Virus record (IMG/VR): IMGVR_UViG_3300044726_000110
Coordinates: 1-52,308 of that record
Source: a virus
DNA: 52,308 bases
Strand: one strand, 5' to 3'
Within the stretch, counting starts at the first letter, position 1. Every line of letters begins with the position of its first letter. Below the pieces are notes generated by a model. That model searched no databases. It was not told where the DNA came from and worked only from the letters and a program-made list of their open reading frames with translations. Made by a program: the position numbers and the translations under genes. This document shows positions 5,421 to 12,082 of this stretch, in pieces.

Positions 5421-5446
5421 GGCCGGTCGGGGGCACCCGACCGGCC
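5421..5446 (+). terminator. GC-rich hairpin
   Basis: Perfect 11-bp stem GGCCGGTCGGG/CCCGACCGGCC with a GGCA loop, 15 bp before repeat copy a. No T-run follows. It separates the control region from the accessory cassette and may insulate it from upstream transcription. Confidence 0.55.
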
Positions 5447-5460
5447 CAACCCGCAAGTTC

Positions 5461-5480
5461 ATCACTGCCTCAATACCGAT
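5461..5480 (+). repeat. Dispersed 20-bp repeat, copy a
   Basis: ATCACTGCCTCAATACCGAT, forward. It shares two further bases (TC) with copy d, so a and d form a 22-bp inverted pair enclosing 5461-9259. It lies 14 bp upstream of the -35 of the 5529 gene promoter. Confidence 0.85.
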
Positions 5481-5493
5481 TCTCGATTGCGCG

Positions 5494-5522
5494 TTGCCAA
5501 CACCAAGTGGGCATGCTATTAT
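5494..5522 (+). promoter_or_regulatory. Promoter of the metzincin cassette, leaderless type
   Basis: TTGCCA (5494-5499), 17-bp spacer, extended TGC-TATTAT (-10 at 5517-5522). Six bases then separate the -10 from the GTG at 5529, so transcription would begin at or next to the start codon. Matches the layout upstream of 9691 and 44957. Confidence 0.7.
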
Positions 5523-5528
5523 AGAGGC

Positions 5529-5774
5529 GTGGAAGTTAACGCTAAAGATGCCCTCTGCCCCGGCTGCGATTGTCCCTTCACTGAGCACTATGCGTCAGTT
5601 GCGGGACCGATCCGCTGTACGAGCGTTGGCATGATCATCCTGGGCACCTACACCCGGTGTGATTGCCTCGACTACGTCAGCGCCGCCGTATCGCGGCACC
5701 GGAAGCGGGTCGCGGACTCACTCGAACTTCACAAGCAACGCGTCGATCACATCTTGCGGAGGTTTCGGAACTAA
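5529..5774 (+). CDS. Zinc-ribbon-like protein (81 aa)
   Basis: Start taken at GTG 5529, which sits 6 nt past a good extended -10 and gives VEVNAKDALCPGCDCPFTEH; a longer ATG start at 5487 would place the promoter inside the gene. CPGCDCPF and a later CDCLDY pattern with intervening Gly-rich strand suggest a small zinc-binding domain of the CxxC...CxC type seen in many phage and GC-rich bacterial mini proteins. C-terminal half is a basic helix (HRKRVADSLELHKQRVDHIL). First gene of a three-gene accessory cassette. Confidence 0.62.
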   Translation: MEVNAKDALCPGCDCPFTEHYASVAGPIRCTSVGMIILGTYTRCDCLDYVSAAVSRHRKRVADSLELHKQRVDHILRRFRN

Positions 5775-6028
5775 TGATTAGCGCACAGGAGCAAGCCGTA
5801 CTTCGCCTGATCGAGCACAACCCCGGCTTCACCAAGCATCAACTTGGGGCCGGAACCCGCCTCATGGTCCCGTATCCCCGCATGGGCCGGATACTTGATC
5901 GTTTTCTTGAGCTTGGCTACGTCCAGGTCGCGCGAAACACGCCAACTGAGAAGCACGGCTACTTCATCACCGACGCCGGCTGCGATTACCTCAATAACGT
6001 TGAGCGCGTCACCGAGATGCGACGGTAG
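5774..6028 (+). CDS. Winged-helix DNA-binding protein (84 aa)
   Basis: ATG 5774 shares one base with the upstream stop (TAATG), setting the start. The protein reads like a compact winged helix: an opening helix MISAQEQAVLRLIEHNPG, a turn FTKHQLGAG, a recognition region YPRMGRILDRFLELGYVQVA and a wing ending HGYFITDAGCDYLNN. This is the MarR/PadR-like pattern of small phage regulators. Likely regulates its own cassette or the neighbouring control region; targets unknown. Confidence 0.68.
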   Translation: MISAQEQAVLRLIEHNPGFTKHQLGAGTRLMVPYPRMGRILDRFLELGYVQVARNTPTEKHGYFITDAGCDYLNNVERVTEMRR

Positions 6029-6030
6029 CC

Positions 6031-6687
6031 ATGCGGACCATCTTCGTACTTGTCATTATAGTGGCTATGCTGCCGCTCGTGGATGTGAGCGCCTATAACC
6101 TACATCCCCACAAATTCCCGTCCGGCTGCATCACGCACTCGGGGGATGCCAACAACGAGGTGGGTGCGGCGCTGACTGAATGGGGCAAGTACGCCAATAT
6201 TCAGGACTGCGGGCCGGGTAATCAGATTACCTACACACTCGTAGATGGGCCAATGTATCCAGGCACCACGGTACGGGCCGAAGCTAACGCCAACGTCGTC
6301 AATAACGTCACCATCTCGTGTGCCATCACTGCCGACCGCGTTACCGGCATCCGATTCGAGACAACGATTCACGAAGTCGGGCACTGTCTTGGCCTGCGCC
6401 ACTCGGATGATCCGTCCGCTAACATGACGCCGAAGTGCTGCAATCCTATTAACAGCGACGACATCGCGGGCATACGCGCCTTGTACCCGTATCCGGTAAC
6501 CTCGACACCAACCTCGACACCGCGCCCGACGATTACGCCGTCGCCTAGCGCCACCCCAACCAATGTGGTACCATTCATCCCAACCTCTACACCAACGTAT
6601 ATACCCACGATGGTGCCAACATCAGTACCGATCGCGCCGCCTACGCGATGGTACCGGCTATTCGTTCCGGCGGTAGCGTATCGGTGA
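6031..6687 (+). CDS. Secreted metzincin-type metalloprotease (218 aa)
   Basis: Residues 1-21 (MRTIFVLVIIVAMLPLVDVS) form a signal peptide. The catalytic motif is at 114-124, HEVGHCLGLRH, i.e. HExxHxxGxxH with H114, E115, H118 and H124, followed by a Met-turn-like SANMTPKCC, the hallmark of matrixin-like metzincins. Residues about 156-205 are a Thr/Pro-rich linker and the end RLFVPAVAYR looks like a surface-sorting tail. No propeptide or cysteine switch is seen, and the domain is small. The gene lies 3 bp after the winged-helix gene and just before repeat copy b. Activity and export are inferred. Confidence 0.78.
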   Translation: MRTIFVLVIIVAMLPLVDVSAYNLHPHKFPSGCITHSGDANNEVGAALTEWGKYANIQDCGPGNQITYTLVDGPMYPGTTVRAEANANVVNNVTISCAITADRVTGIRFETTIHEVGHCLGLRHSDDPSANMTPKCCNPINSDDIAGIRALYPYPVTSTPTSTPRPTITPSPSATPTNVVPFIPTSTPTYIPTMVPTSVPIAPPTRWYRLFVPAVAYR

Positions 6688-6694
6688 TGACCTT

Positions 6695-6714
6695 ATCGGT
6701 ATTGAGGCAGTGAT
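6695..6714 (-). repeat. Dispersed 20-bp repeat, copy b
   Basis: Reverse copy, 8 bp after the metzincin stop codon. With copy c it forms a perfect 26-bp inverted repeat (6690-6715 and 6822-6847) enclosing 106 bp. Confidence 0.85.
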
Positions 6715-6822
6715 CCACTGATTAACAAGGCAAACGGTCCAGAACCCCTGTCAGGTATGGAGTACGGAACCGGGCCGCGCAATCAGGAGACAATGCACCG
6801 TTAGCTAGTCACTGCGGTAATG

Positions 6823-6842
6823 ATCACTGCCTCAATACCGAT
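6823..6842 (+). repeat. Dispersed 20-bp repeat, copy c
   Basis: Forward copy, sharing GATAAGGT beyond the core with copy b. It lies 49 bp upstream of the -35 of the MazG-like gene promoter, matching the relation of copy a to its promoter. Confidence 0.85.
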
Positions 6843-6891
6843 AAGGTAGTTACCGAAGTGCCGCAGGCGCTGGCGATACGTGGATGCCGGG

Positions 6892-6921
6892 TTGACAATA
6901 CGCATATTTATGCTATATAAT
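6892..6921 (+). promoter_or_regulatory. Consensus promoter of the MazG-like operon
   Basis: Perfect TTGACA (6892-6897), 18-bp spacer, perfect TATAAT (6916-6921). A 44-nt leader follows with a GGCCGG-AAA-CCGGCC hairpin and the ribosome site AAGGAGTACGCACC before ATG 6966, so this gene is led, not leaderless. It is the best promoter match in the window. Confidence 0.8.
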
Positions 6922-6965
6922 GTACTTGGGGCCGGAAACCGGCCATCCAAGGAGTACGCACCACG

Positions 6966-8063
6966 ATGACCCAGGACCAACAATTCTTGCGCTGGCTCCA
7001 CGCCCGCCTACGCGACCAGCACGCCGAGAATCCCAACTACGACTACATGCAGAAGCTCATCGCCATTGCGGAGGCGTTGCCCGAAGGCGTCGATACGCCG
7101 GTCATGTCGCCGGTGCCAAGTGAATCATACTATATGCCGCCAATCAAGCTCAGCGATGGCGAAGTGCTCATCGCGCTGAGCCGCAAGGAGGCCCGTCGCA
7201 TTCACAAGGCGGCAGATACGCTGATGTGGGCCATCGGGATGTCGCCCGCCTTCGTCAAGAAGCCGAAGAAAGCCAAGACCAAGTTCGCGGGGAACCCGGT
7301 CATCTTTGATGAGGCCGTAGATCCCGACGAAATCGTGTTCACCAACGATGAGTACAGCATCAAGGAGACGTACGAGCCAGCCGCCTACCCGTTCGAGTCG
7401 ATTACCACGGAGATCCCGCTATCGGACCGGGTCGCGAAGCTGATGATCGACGCGATGAACAAGCGCGAGGACAAGGTGGCGCGTAAGGCCGAAAAGCGGC
7501 TGAAGAAGAAACTCGCGGATACGCCGAACGTCAACTCATTCGCGGAGCCAATCACTGAGCCGCCACGTCATGATGAGGGCATGCCGCCCACGGCTGCGGA
7601 TCGGGCGTTCAAGCACTTCCAGTCCAATCTCCAGGCCCGCAGCGTCAACGAACTCGGCATCGAGATCCACACGCTGGCGAAGGAGAAGGGCTGGTACGAA
7701 GATGCGGCCCTTGAGCGCCTCATTGACGACCTCGACGCCCTACACAAGGAGAACGGTGGCGTCAGCTTCGTGATTGAAGGACTAATCCGCCAGCACTGGC
7801 CCAAGCGGAACCTCGGTGAGCAGCTTTTCCTCATCGTGACGGAGCTTGCGGAAGCCTTCGAGGAGTATCGGGCCGGTCGCCCGATCAACGAGGTCTACGA
7901 AGATGGTGGGAAGCCGGAAGGCGTCCCGGTCGAAATTGCCGACGCCATCATCAGGATCCTGGACCTGACGGAGTACCACGGCATCAAGATGGGCGAGGTG
8001 ATGCGCCAGAAGATGGACTTCAACGCCACCCGGCCCCACCGCCACGGAGGCAAGTTGGCATGA
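6966..8063 (+). CDS. MazG-like NTP pyrophosphohydrolase, C-terminal domain (365 aa)
   Basis: Strong ribosome site AAGGAG ahead of ATG 6966. The last 90 residues carry the all-alpha NTP-PPase signature: LIVTELAEAFEEYRAG (ExxEE-type metal-binding helix) and VEIADAIIRILDLTEYHG (ExxD helix), ending RPHRHGGKLA as in many phage MazG-like proteins. The N-terminal 250 residues, with a Lys-rich coiled region near 160-190 and unknown start domain, are not recognised and make this longer than a standalone MazG. Expected role: hydrolysing non-canonical or alarmone-type nucleotides. The substrate cannot be read from sequence. Confidence 0.75.
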   Translation: MTQDQQFLRWLHARLRDQHAENPNYDYMQKLIAIAEALPEGVDTPVMSPVPSESYYMPPIKLSDGEVLIALSRKEARRIHKAADTLMWAIGMSPAFVKKPKKAKTKFAGNPVIFDEAVDPDEIVFTNDEYSIKETYEPAAYPFESITTEIPLSDRVAKLMIDAMNKREDKVARKAEKRLKKKLADTPNVNSFAEPITEPPRHDEGMPPTAADRAFKHFQSNLQARSVNELGIEIHTLAKEKGWYEDAALERLIDDLDALHKENGGVSFVIEGLIRQHWPKRNLGEQLFLIVTELAEAFEEYRAGRPINEVYEDGGKPEGVPVEIADAIIRILDLTEYHGIKMGEVMRQKMDFNATRPHRHGGKLA

Positions 8064-8401
8064 GCACGCAAGTAGATCCGCGCTTTGAGGTGCGGAGTCA
8101 TCAAATTAAGGGAAAGCGGCTTGAGTTCTTCAAGCTGTACGCGCAGGGGCGCTCTTATCGCGAAATCGCCGATGAGATGGGTTGCGCCCTCGACACCGTG
8201 AACAGCTATTATCGGGATGTGTGTGGCATCCTGTATACGACGAACTTGCGCGCCGTGGTGATGCAGGTCATGTATGACTTGCTGGAGGAGGTCCACGTCG
8301 GCTGGGATAACATGGACTTCGGGTTCGGCTCCACGGATCTGCCAGGATTCGCGCCCTGCTACTACCTTGAGGACAAGATCCTGGAGGATAAGGGCGCATG
8401 A
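8060..8401 (+). CDS. LuxR-type HTH protein (113 aa)
   Basis: Overlaps the upstream stop by 4 bp. Residues about 18-70 (RLEFFKLYAQGRSYREIADE then CALDTVNSYYRDVCGILYTT) match the GerE/LuxR helix-turn-helix pattern of E-x-LxLxAxGxSxxEIAxxLxxSxxTVxxxxxxIxxKL. The acidic C-terminal 45 residues have no recognised domain. No receiver or ligand domain is present, so it would act as a small transcription factor, perhaps for the phage late genes. Confidence 0.75.
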   Translation: MSTQVDPRFEVRSHQIKGKRLEFFKLYAQGRSYREIADEMGCALDTVNSYYRDVCGILYTTNLRAVVMQVMYDLLEEVHVGWDNMDFGFGSTDLPGFAPCYYLEDKILEDKGA

Positions 8402-8655
8402 ACAGGGAACGACTACAGTGGTTGGCAAACAAACACCGACTGTGTCACTGCAAGCTAGCTATCCACGGGGTGGAGCCGCATTGCCGGGAAGATGGCAAAC
8501 TGTGGCCTTGCAGCGACTCCGAAATCATCGCCTTGGCACTGGAGGCTGAGCGGCTGCGAGCGGCACTGGATGGACACCACGCAGCGTGGGCTACCAAGTG
8601 GGAGAACTGTTCAATCTGTCGCGCCCTCGCAGGCACGGGGGCCAAGAGTGGGTGA
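8398..8655 (+). CDS. Coiled-coil/Cys small protein, reiterated set member 1 (85 aa)
   Basis: ATGA overlap with the LuxR-type gene. It contains HCKLAIHG, LWPCSDSEI, a LALEAERLRAAL helix and ends CSICRALAGTGAKSG. The EAERLRA helix and the ALAGTGA tail are encoded by DNA blocks repeated in the next two genes. Four to five Cys could form a zinc site (CHC...CSIC). Function unknown. Confidence 0.62.
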   Translation: MNRERLQWLANKHRLCHCKLAIHGVEPHCREDGKLWPCSDSEIIALALEAERLRAALDGHHAAWATKWENCSICRALAGTGAKSG

Positions 8656-9237
8656 ACTAAGCGGCACCGGGTTCCAATTGAACGAATCGCGCAGGAGGTT
8701 GGAGGACAACGGCTGGCGGGATGACCGCATCGAGGCGCTGGAGTTGGAGGCTGAGCGGCTGCGAACGGCACGACGAATTGCTGAGCGATACGCCCACTGT
8801 GACGCCAACAACAATTTCATCAAGGCGGTTCGAGACGAGTTCATCGCTGAGTTCTACACAGACGACGACTCGATCTGGGAAGAGGACGCCCTCGCGGGCA
8901 CGGAGGCCAATGTAGATCGCCTGACAGAGGTTATCGAGCGCGAAGGCTGGGAGGATACAAAGCGATGACTGAACCGCTTACGGCTGAGGAACTGCGGAGG
9001 CTACGGTCTGATACGGAGGCTGGCTATACCGCGAAGGCACCTACCGTCGCGGCGTTGCTTGCCACCATCGACGACCTGGAAGCGGAGGCTGAGCGGCTGC
9101 GCGCTAGGTTGTCGGATGCTGAACGGAATCTCGAAGACGCGGGGCGCTGGGCTAATCAGGCACGGAACCTATGCGCGTCGATTGTAGGAATGGCAGATGC
9201 ATACAAGAGTTACAGCGCCCTTGCGGGCACGGGGGCC
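8539..9237 (+). repeat. Two DNA blocks each repeated three times
   Basis: Block A, GGAGGCTGAGCGGCTGCG, occurs at 8541, 8746 and 9084 and encodes EAERLR each time. Block B, GCCCT(C/T)GC(A/G)GGCACGG(G/A)GGCC, occurs at about 8623, 8888 and 9217 and encodes ALAGT. One A and one B fall in each of three consecutive genes, in the same frame within each gene, which indicates duplication of a gene module. Confidence 0.7.
8648..8968 (+). CDS. Coiled-coil small protein, reiterated set member 2 (106 aa)
   Basis: I choose GTG 8648, overlapping the upstream stop by 8 bp; an ATG at 8492 would overlap the preceding gene by 160 bp. Contains DRIEALELEAERLRTARRIAE, an acidic region FYTDDDSIWEE and ALAGTEANVD. 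Helical, charged, without Cys clusters. It shares blocks A and B with its two neighbours but the rest has diverged. Confidence 0.55.
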   Translation: MGELSGTGFQLNESRRRLEDNGWRDDRIEALELEAERLRTARRIAERYAHCDANNNFIKAVRDEFIAEFYTDDDSIWEEDALAGTEANVDRLTEVIEREGWEDTKR

Positions 9238-9258
9238 GAATCGGTATTGAGGCAGTGA
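8965..9258 (+). CDS. Coiled-coil small protein, reiterated set member 3 (97 aa)
   Basis: ATGA overlap with the previous gene. Predicted as mostly coiled coil: LLATIDDLEAEAERLRARLS then DAERNLEDAGRWANQ, finishing SALAGTGAESVLRQ. The stop codon falls inside repeat copy d, so the last codons are made of the dispersed repeat. Function unknown; likely oligomeric. Confidence 0.65.
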   Translation: MTEPLTAEELRRLRSDTEAGYTAKAPTVAALLATIDDLEAEAERLRARLSDAERNLEDAGRWANQARNLCASIVGMADAYKSYSALAGTGAESVLRQ

Positions 9259-9259
9259 T
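9240..9259 (-). repeat. Dispersed 20-bp repeat, copy d
   Basis: Reverse copy, overlapping the stop of the 8965-9258 gene and the GTG start of the next. Its extension GA on the 5' side matches copy a (reverse complement), so a and d are a 22-bp inverted pair 3.8 kb apart. Confidence 0.85.
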
Positions 9260-9683
9260 TAACGGATCAGTTTGGCCTCTGCATCCAACCTGTCACAGCA
9301 ACGGCCTGTGGGTGCGCCAAGTATACTGGAGCGACGAGGAATCCCAGATGGACGGGGTGATGCGCCGCTGGTGCAGCTTTTGCCGCGGCCTCCATCCCGG
9401 CGACCTCATGGATGCGCTAGCAATGGGGGCGGGGCTAACGTGCGCGGTCCAGGATCCCTATAAGTACGGGATGATCGTGGGCCTGCCGCCGCAAATGTTG
9501 CGCTTTTGGCCGCAGCATCTAGATGACGTGGGATGGGGCGACGGGGTGCGAGAATCGTTGCTAGACGCGATTAAGGCGGTCAGCGGGTACTGGTTCGAGT
9601 TCGGTACCGGTACCGTTCGTTGGGGACGAGGGCCGCGTTCAGCTAGCGCTAGCAGCTTGACTAGCCACTTCGCCCATTTATAA
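9255..9683 (+). CDS. Small phage protein with WCSFC motif (142 aa)
   Basis: GTG 9255 makes a GTGA overlap with the upstream stop; an ATG at 9171 is possible but would overlap 88 bp. Features: CHSNGLWVRQVYW, then RRWCSFCRGLHPGDLMDALA and KYGMIVGLPP. The CSFC-GLHP-x-DL pattern followed by Tyr-Lys-Tyr is a recurring theme in small phage proteins of unknown function (a zinc-knuckle-like segment). Its last 15 residues run through the promoter of the following gene, so the true end could be trimmed by regulation but no frameshift is seen. Confidence 0.55.
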   Translation: MINGSVWPLHPTCHSNGLWVRQVYWSDEESQMDGVMRRWCSFCRGLHPGDLMDALAMGAGLTCAVQDPYKYGMIVGLPPQMLRFWPQHLDDVGWGDGVRESLLDAIKAVSGYWFEFGTGTVRWGRGPRSASASSLTSHFAHL

Positions 9684-9684
9684 T
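9657..9684 (+). promoter_or_regulatory. Promoter of the nuclease-terminase operon, leaderless type
   Basis: TTGACT (9657-9662), 16-bp spacer, perfect TATAAT (9679-9684), then exactly six bases to ATG 9691. The transcript would start at the A of the ATG or within 1-2 bases. It is the likely promoter for the packaging genes. Confidence 0.75.
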
Positions 9685-9690
9685 GAGCAC

Positions 9691-10113
9691 ATGGACTTGG
9701 ACAGCGTTCCGGTGCGAGCACGCACCCCGCACGGCGTGCCGCGATCTGCGACATCTAAGGCATTAAAGGCGAAATGGATGGCCGATAACCCCACGCCGGG
9801 GGAAGCTGCATTCCGCCATATCCTGATGAGCCTGGGCATTGAGCACGAGTTCCAGACGCAAGCCCAGATCGCGGGGTTCATCGTTGACTTTTATCACTGC
9901 GGTCTACGTACTGATGGCAAGGTTTGCCGGCCCTTTGTGGTCGAAATCGATGGTGCTAGCCATTTCACGGCGGCGGGCAAGAAGAAGGATGCGGAGCGGA
10001 CGCGGGCGCTGAAAAGGACCGGCGTCAGCCAGGTAATCCGCTTTACGAACACTGAAGTGATCAAGAATCGGAAGAGTATCCTGCAAGTTGTGATGAGCGC
10101 CCGTGGCAACTGA
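9691..10113 (+). CDS. DUF559/Vsr-type PD-(D/E)XK nuclease (140 aa)
   Basis: After a short basic N-terminus comes TPGEAAFRHILMSLGIEHEF, then IAGFIVDFYH, FVVEIDGASHF and ERTRALKRTGVSQVIRFTNTEV. E (in PGE), D (in VDF) and E-x-D (VEIDG) match the catalytic pattern of the very-short-patch-repair/DUF559 nuclease fold. In phages such proteins can be homing-type, recombination or packaging-associated nucleases; the position directly before terminase suggests a part in DNA processing, which is inference. Confidence 0.75.
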   Translation: MDLDSVPVRARTPHGVPRSATSKALKAKWMADNPTPGEAAFRHILMSLGIEHEFQTQAQIAGFIVDFYHCGLRTDGKVCRPFVVEIDGASHFTAAGKKKDAERTRALKRTGVSQVIRFTNTEVIKNRKSILQVVMSARGN

Positions 10114-10966
10114 TCCAATCGCACTTCTGCTCGAACAAATGGTCGAGGGCATCGAGGGACTCAAGGGCGACGACAAGGCCGCGTACGATGACCTGGAGTT
10201 CTACTCGCGCTACGTCATTGGATACGGGAATCCTGACTACAAGAGCAACAGTAGGTTTCTGCGCAAAATCTACCAGGAATTGCAGTATTCGACGGATGAG
10301 GAGTTCCTGATCCTTGGTCCGCGGCAGTCTGCGAAGTCTCAGGCCGTCACGATTACTTATACCACGTGGTCAATTGGCCGAAATCCGCTTTTGCGGTTCC
10401 TTTTGGCGTTTGCATCGATGGATGTGCAGGGTTTGGCCTTCGCTCGGCAGCTAGATCAGATCATTTCGGGCAATGAGCGCTATATCAAGATATTTGGGCA
10501 GCTTAAGCCCGATAAGCCCGAAAAGTGGGATGCGAAAGAGAAGATCGTGTCGAGGGACACGCCTCCCGGCGGTTTGAAAGACCCCACGATCAGCGTGGTG
10601 GGTCTTGGAAGCGCGGTTCCGTCGAAACGCGCCGATGTCATCATTTGTGACGACTTGGTCACGGGGGAAAACGCGTACTCGCCCGCATTGAGGAAGATGG
10701 TCAGCAGCTTTGTGAAGCAGAGCCTGATGCCCATCCTGGTGCCGGGTGGCAAGACCATCGTGGTCGGGTCGCGCTGGGATCCACGAGACATCTATGCTGA
10801 ACTGAGCAACGACTGGGGAAAGCCCTTCCCACGTACGGTTCCCATCGATACCAAGATCCTGTATGATAAGAGCGGCGGCGACGCGGTCACCGAAGAGGAA
10901 CTTGAAGAGTTCTATGATGACGTTGAGCTTAGTCCTGACGAGAAGCGCGAAACGATCCTTGTATGA
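10103..10966 (+). CDS. terL: Terminase large subunit, ATPase part (287 aa)
   Basis: GTG start overlapping the nuclease gene by 11 bp. Walker A GPRQSAKS at 72-79, Walker B VIICDD at 179-184 and the coupling segment VVGSRWDP at 220-227 identify the packaging motor ATPase. The nuclease domain expected after it is absent: the frame ends with two tandem stops TGATGA at 10964-10969, and the remaining domain starts in the next gene in the same frame. The C-terminal 40 residues are acidic (TEEELEEFYDDVELSP). Confident as terminase; the split is the odd point. Confidence 0.9.
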   Translation: MATDPIALLLEQMVEGIEGLKGDDKAAYDDLEFYSRYVIGYGNPDYKSNSRFLRKIYQELQYSTDEEFLILGPRQSAKSQAVTITYTTWSIGRNPLLRFLLAFASMDVQGLAFARQLDQIISGNERYIKIFGQLKPDKPEKWDAKEKIVSRDTPPGGLKDPTISVVGLGSAVPSKRADVIICDDLVTGENAYSPALRKMVSSFVKQSLMPILVPGGKTIVVGSRWDPRDIYAELSNDWGKPFPRTVPIDTKILYDKSGGDAVTEEELEEFYDDVELSPDEKRETILV

Positions 10967-10984
10967 TGAGCTTTAGGTGAAATC

Positions 10985-12082
10985 ATGGCGGTCCTGATCT
11001 ACGAGAGAGCCATACATGTGCATACGTCCCGGCACAGCCAGTATTGTGAGAAAGGCTGTGATCTAGAGGACGGGGACTTGCAGAGCTACTGGCCTGAGCA
11101 CTGGCCGGTCGAGAAGCTGGCACGCAAGTGGCGAGCCGTCACATCAGGGCCGTTCGGGGCTGGATACCAGAATGATCCGAATGCGTTGTCGGGAAACGCG
11201 CTGGAACGCGATTGGGTCCACTTCTACGACCAGGAGATGCTCGATGCTCATCGCAGACTACTGGGAGTACCGCGCGGTTCTCTACATGCCGGGGCTGACC
11301 CAACAAGAGGAGGATCAGGACGGGATCCAGACTTTTTTGCGTGTATTCACGCTGAGCGACTCGAAAACCGGGCATACTTTCTTGACTTCTTCAATCGTCG
11401 GCTCCGAATCGACGAACAGGCCCAATTTCTTGAAGATTGGATCACTGTACGGGGTGGGATACAGACTGGGGTTATCGAGGACACGTCAGAGAAGGGTTAC
11501 GTTTGGAATGACCTCCAGCAGGTAAACAAGGATCCCGTAACCGGGCGGGCGCAGGGCACAAGGTTCAACTGGGTCGTTGAGAAGGCGCAGGGGCGCAACG
11601 CAGTGGGTGCCAAGGAACTCCGATATCTGGCGATGGCACCACGCTTCAAGAACGCCCAAATCATGATTCCTGGCATCAGGGACGGGTTGGAGTGGCGAGT
11701 TGATCCGCGCTGGGACATATTCATGCAGGAATGGTGCGCCTTTCCATCAGGTCACGATGACTTGCTGGATGCGGCGTTTTGGACCTCATTTGCGTGTTTT
11801 GGGAAGGAAGCGCCCGCATCAGCGATCCTGTCGGAGAAAAGCGCGTCAGATCGGTTGAGGGAAAAGGTGAAGGGCCGCGTGTGTGATCGAGAGGCCCATG
11901 TGCGCTTTGGTCAGCCGCTTGACCTCTGTGGGCGCTGTATGGCAGAGTTTGAAGCCAGCCAATCGCTGGCGGCTGGCCGCGAACAACTTGGCTCGCAACA
12001 AGCGGGCCAGCCGTCAGCGAGGGGTCTTGAAGTCCATCGATACGACCGGCCAAGCGTAGGGATGGGATTAAGGGGACGGTAA
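10985..12082 (+). CDS. terL: Terminase large subunit, nuclease part (365 aa)
   Basis: Own ribosome site AGGTGA 5 nt before ATG 10985, 18 bp after the ATPase gene. YWPEHWPVEKLARKWRA and FGAGYQNDP continue the terminase consensus; the RNase H-like nuclease acidic residues are D105 (HAGADPTRGG), E165/D166 (VIEDTSEKG) and the terminal GHDDLLDAAFW (D258, D259, D262). A C-terminal extension of about 100 residues with a CxRC pair (DLCGRCMAE) is unusual. Together with the ATPase gene it would supply a two-chain packaging motor. Confidence 0.87.
   Translation: MAVLIYERAIHVHTSRHSQYCEKGCDLEDGDLQSYWPEHWPVEKLARKWRAVTSGPFGAGYQNDPNALSGNALERDWVHFYDQEMLDAHRRLLGVPRGSLHAGADPTRGGSGRDPDFFACIHAERLENRAYFLDFFNRRLRIDEQAQFLEDWITVRGGIQTGVIEDTSEKGYVWNDLQQVNKDPVTGRAQGTRFNWVVEKAQGRNAVGAKELRYLAMAPRFKNAQIMIPGIRDGLEWRVDPRWDIFMQEWCAFPSGHDDLLDAAFWTSFACFGKEAPASAILSEKSASDRLREKVKGRVCDREAHVRFGQPLDLCGRCMAEFEASQSLAAGREQLGSQQAGQPSARGLEVHRYDRPSVGMGLRGR

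Larger units (their letters stand above)
4204..5528. other. Main non-coding control region
   Basis: About 1.3 kb without a convincing gene between the divergent left block and rightward cassettes. In order it holds a G-rich tract with quadruplex potential, an AT-richer stretch with about a dozen TTATGTC-type sites, a long 15/16-bp hairpin, a strong leftward promoter under a palindrome, 42-bp direct repeats, a possible rightward promoter, two hairpins and repeat copy a. Base composition is visibly lower in GC over 4300-5400 than in the flanking genes. Candidate roles are early regulation, replication origin or partition. Confidence 0.75.

Noticed and set aside
5036-5588. Two reverse frames of 69 and 163 codons over the control region
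   Set aside because: They run through the 42-bp repeats, palindromes and promoters, have no convincing ribosome site and no family resemblance. The period of 42 keeps several frames open by itself.
9171-9683. Longer start at ATG 9171 for the WCSFC protein
   Set aside because: It would overlap the upstream gene by 88 bp, and the extra N-terminus is the out-of-frame reading of that gene.
10964-10984. Frameshift as explanation of the split terminase
   Set aside because: Both parts are in the same frame; the interruption is two stop codons with a new ribosome site, so frameshifting would not join them.
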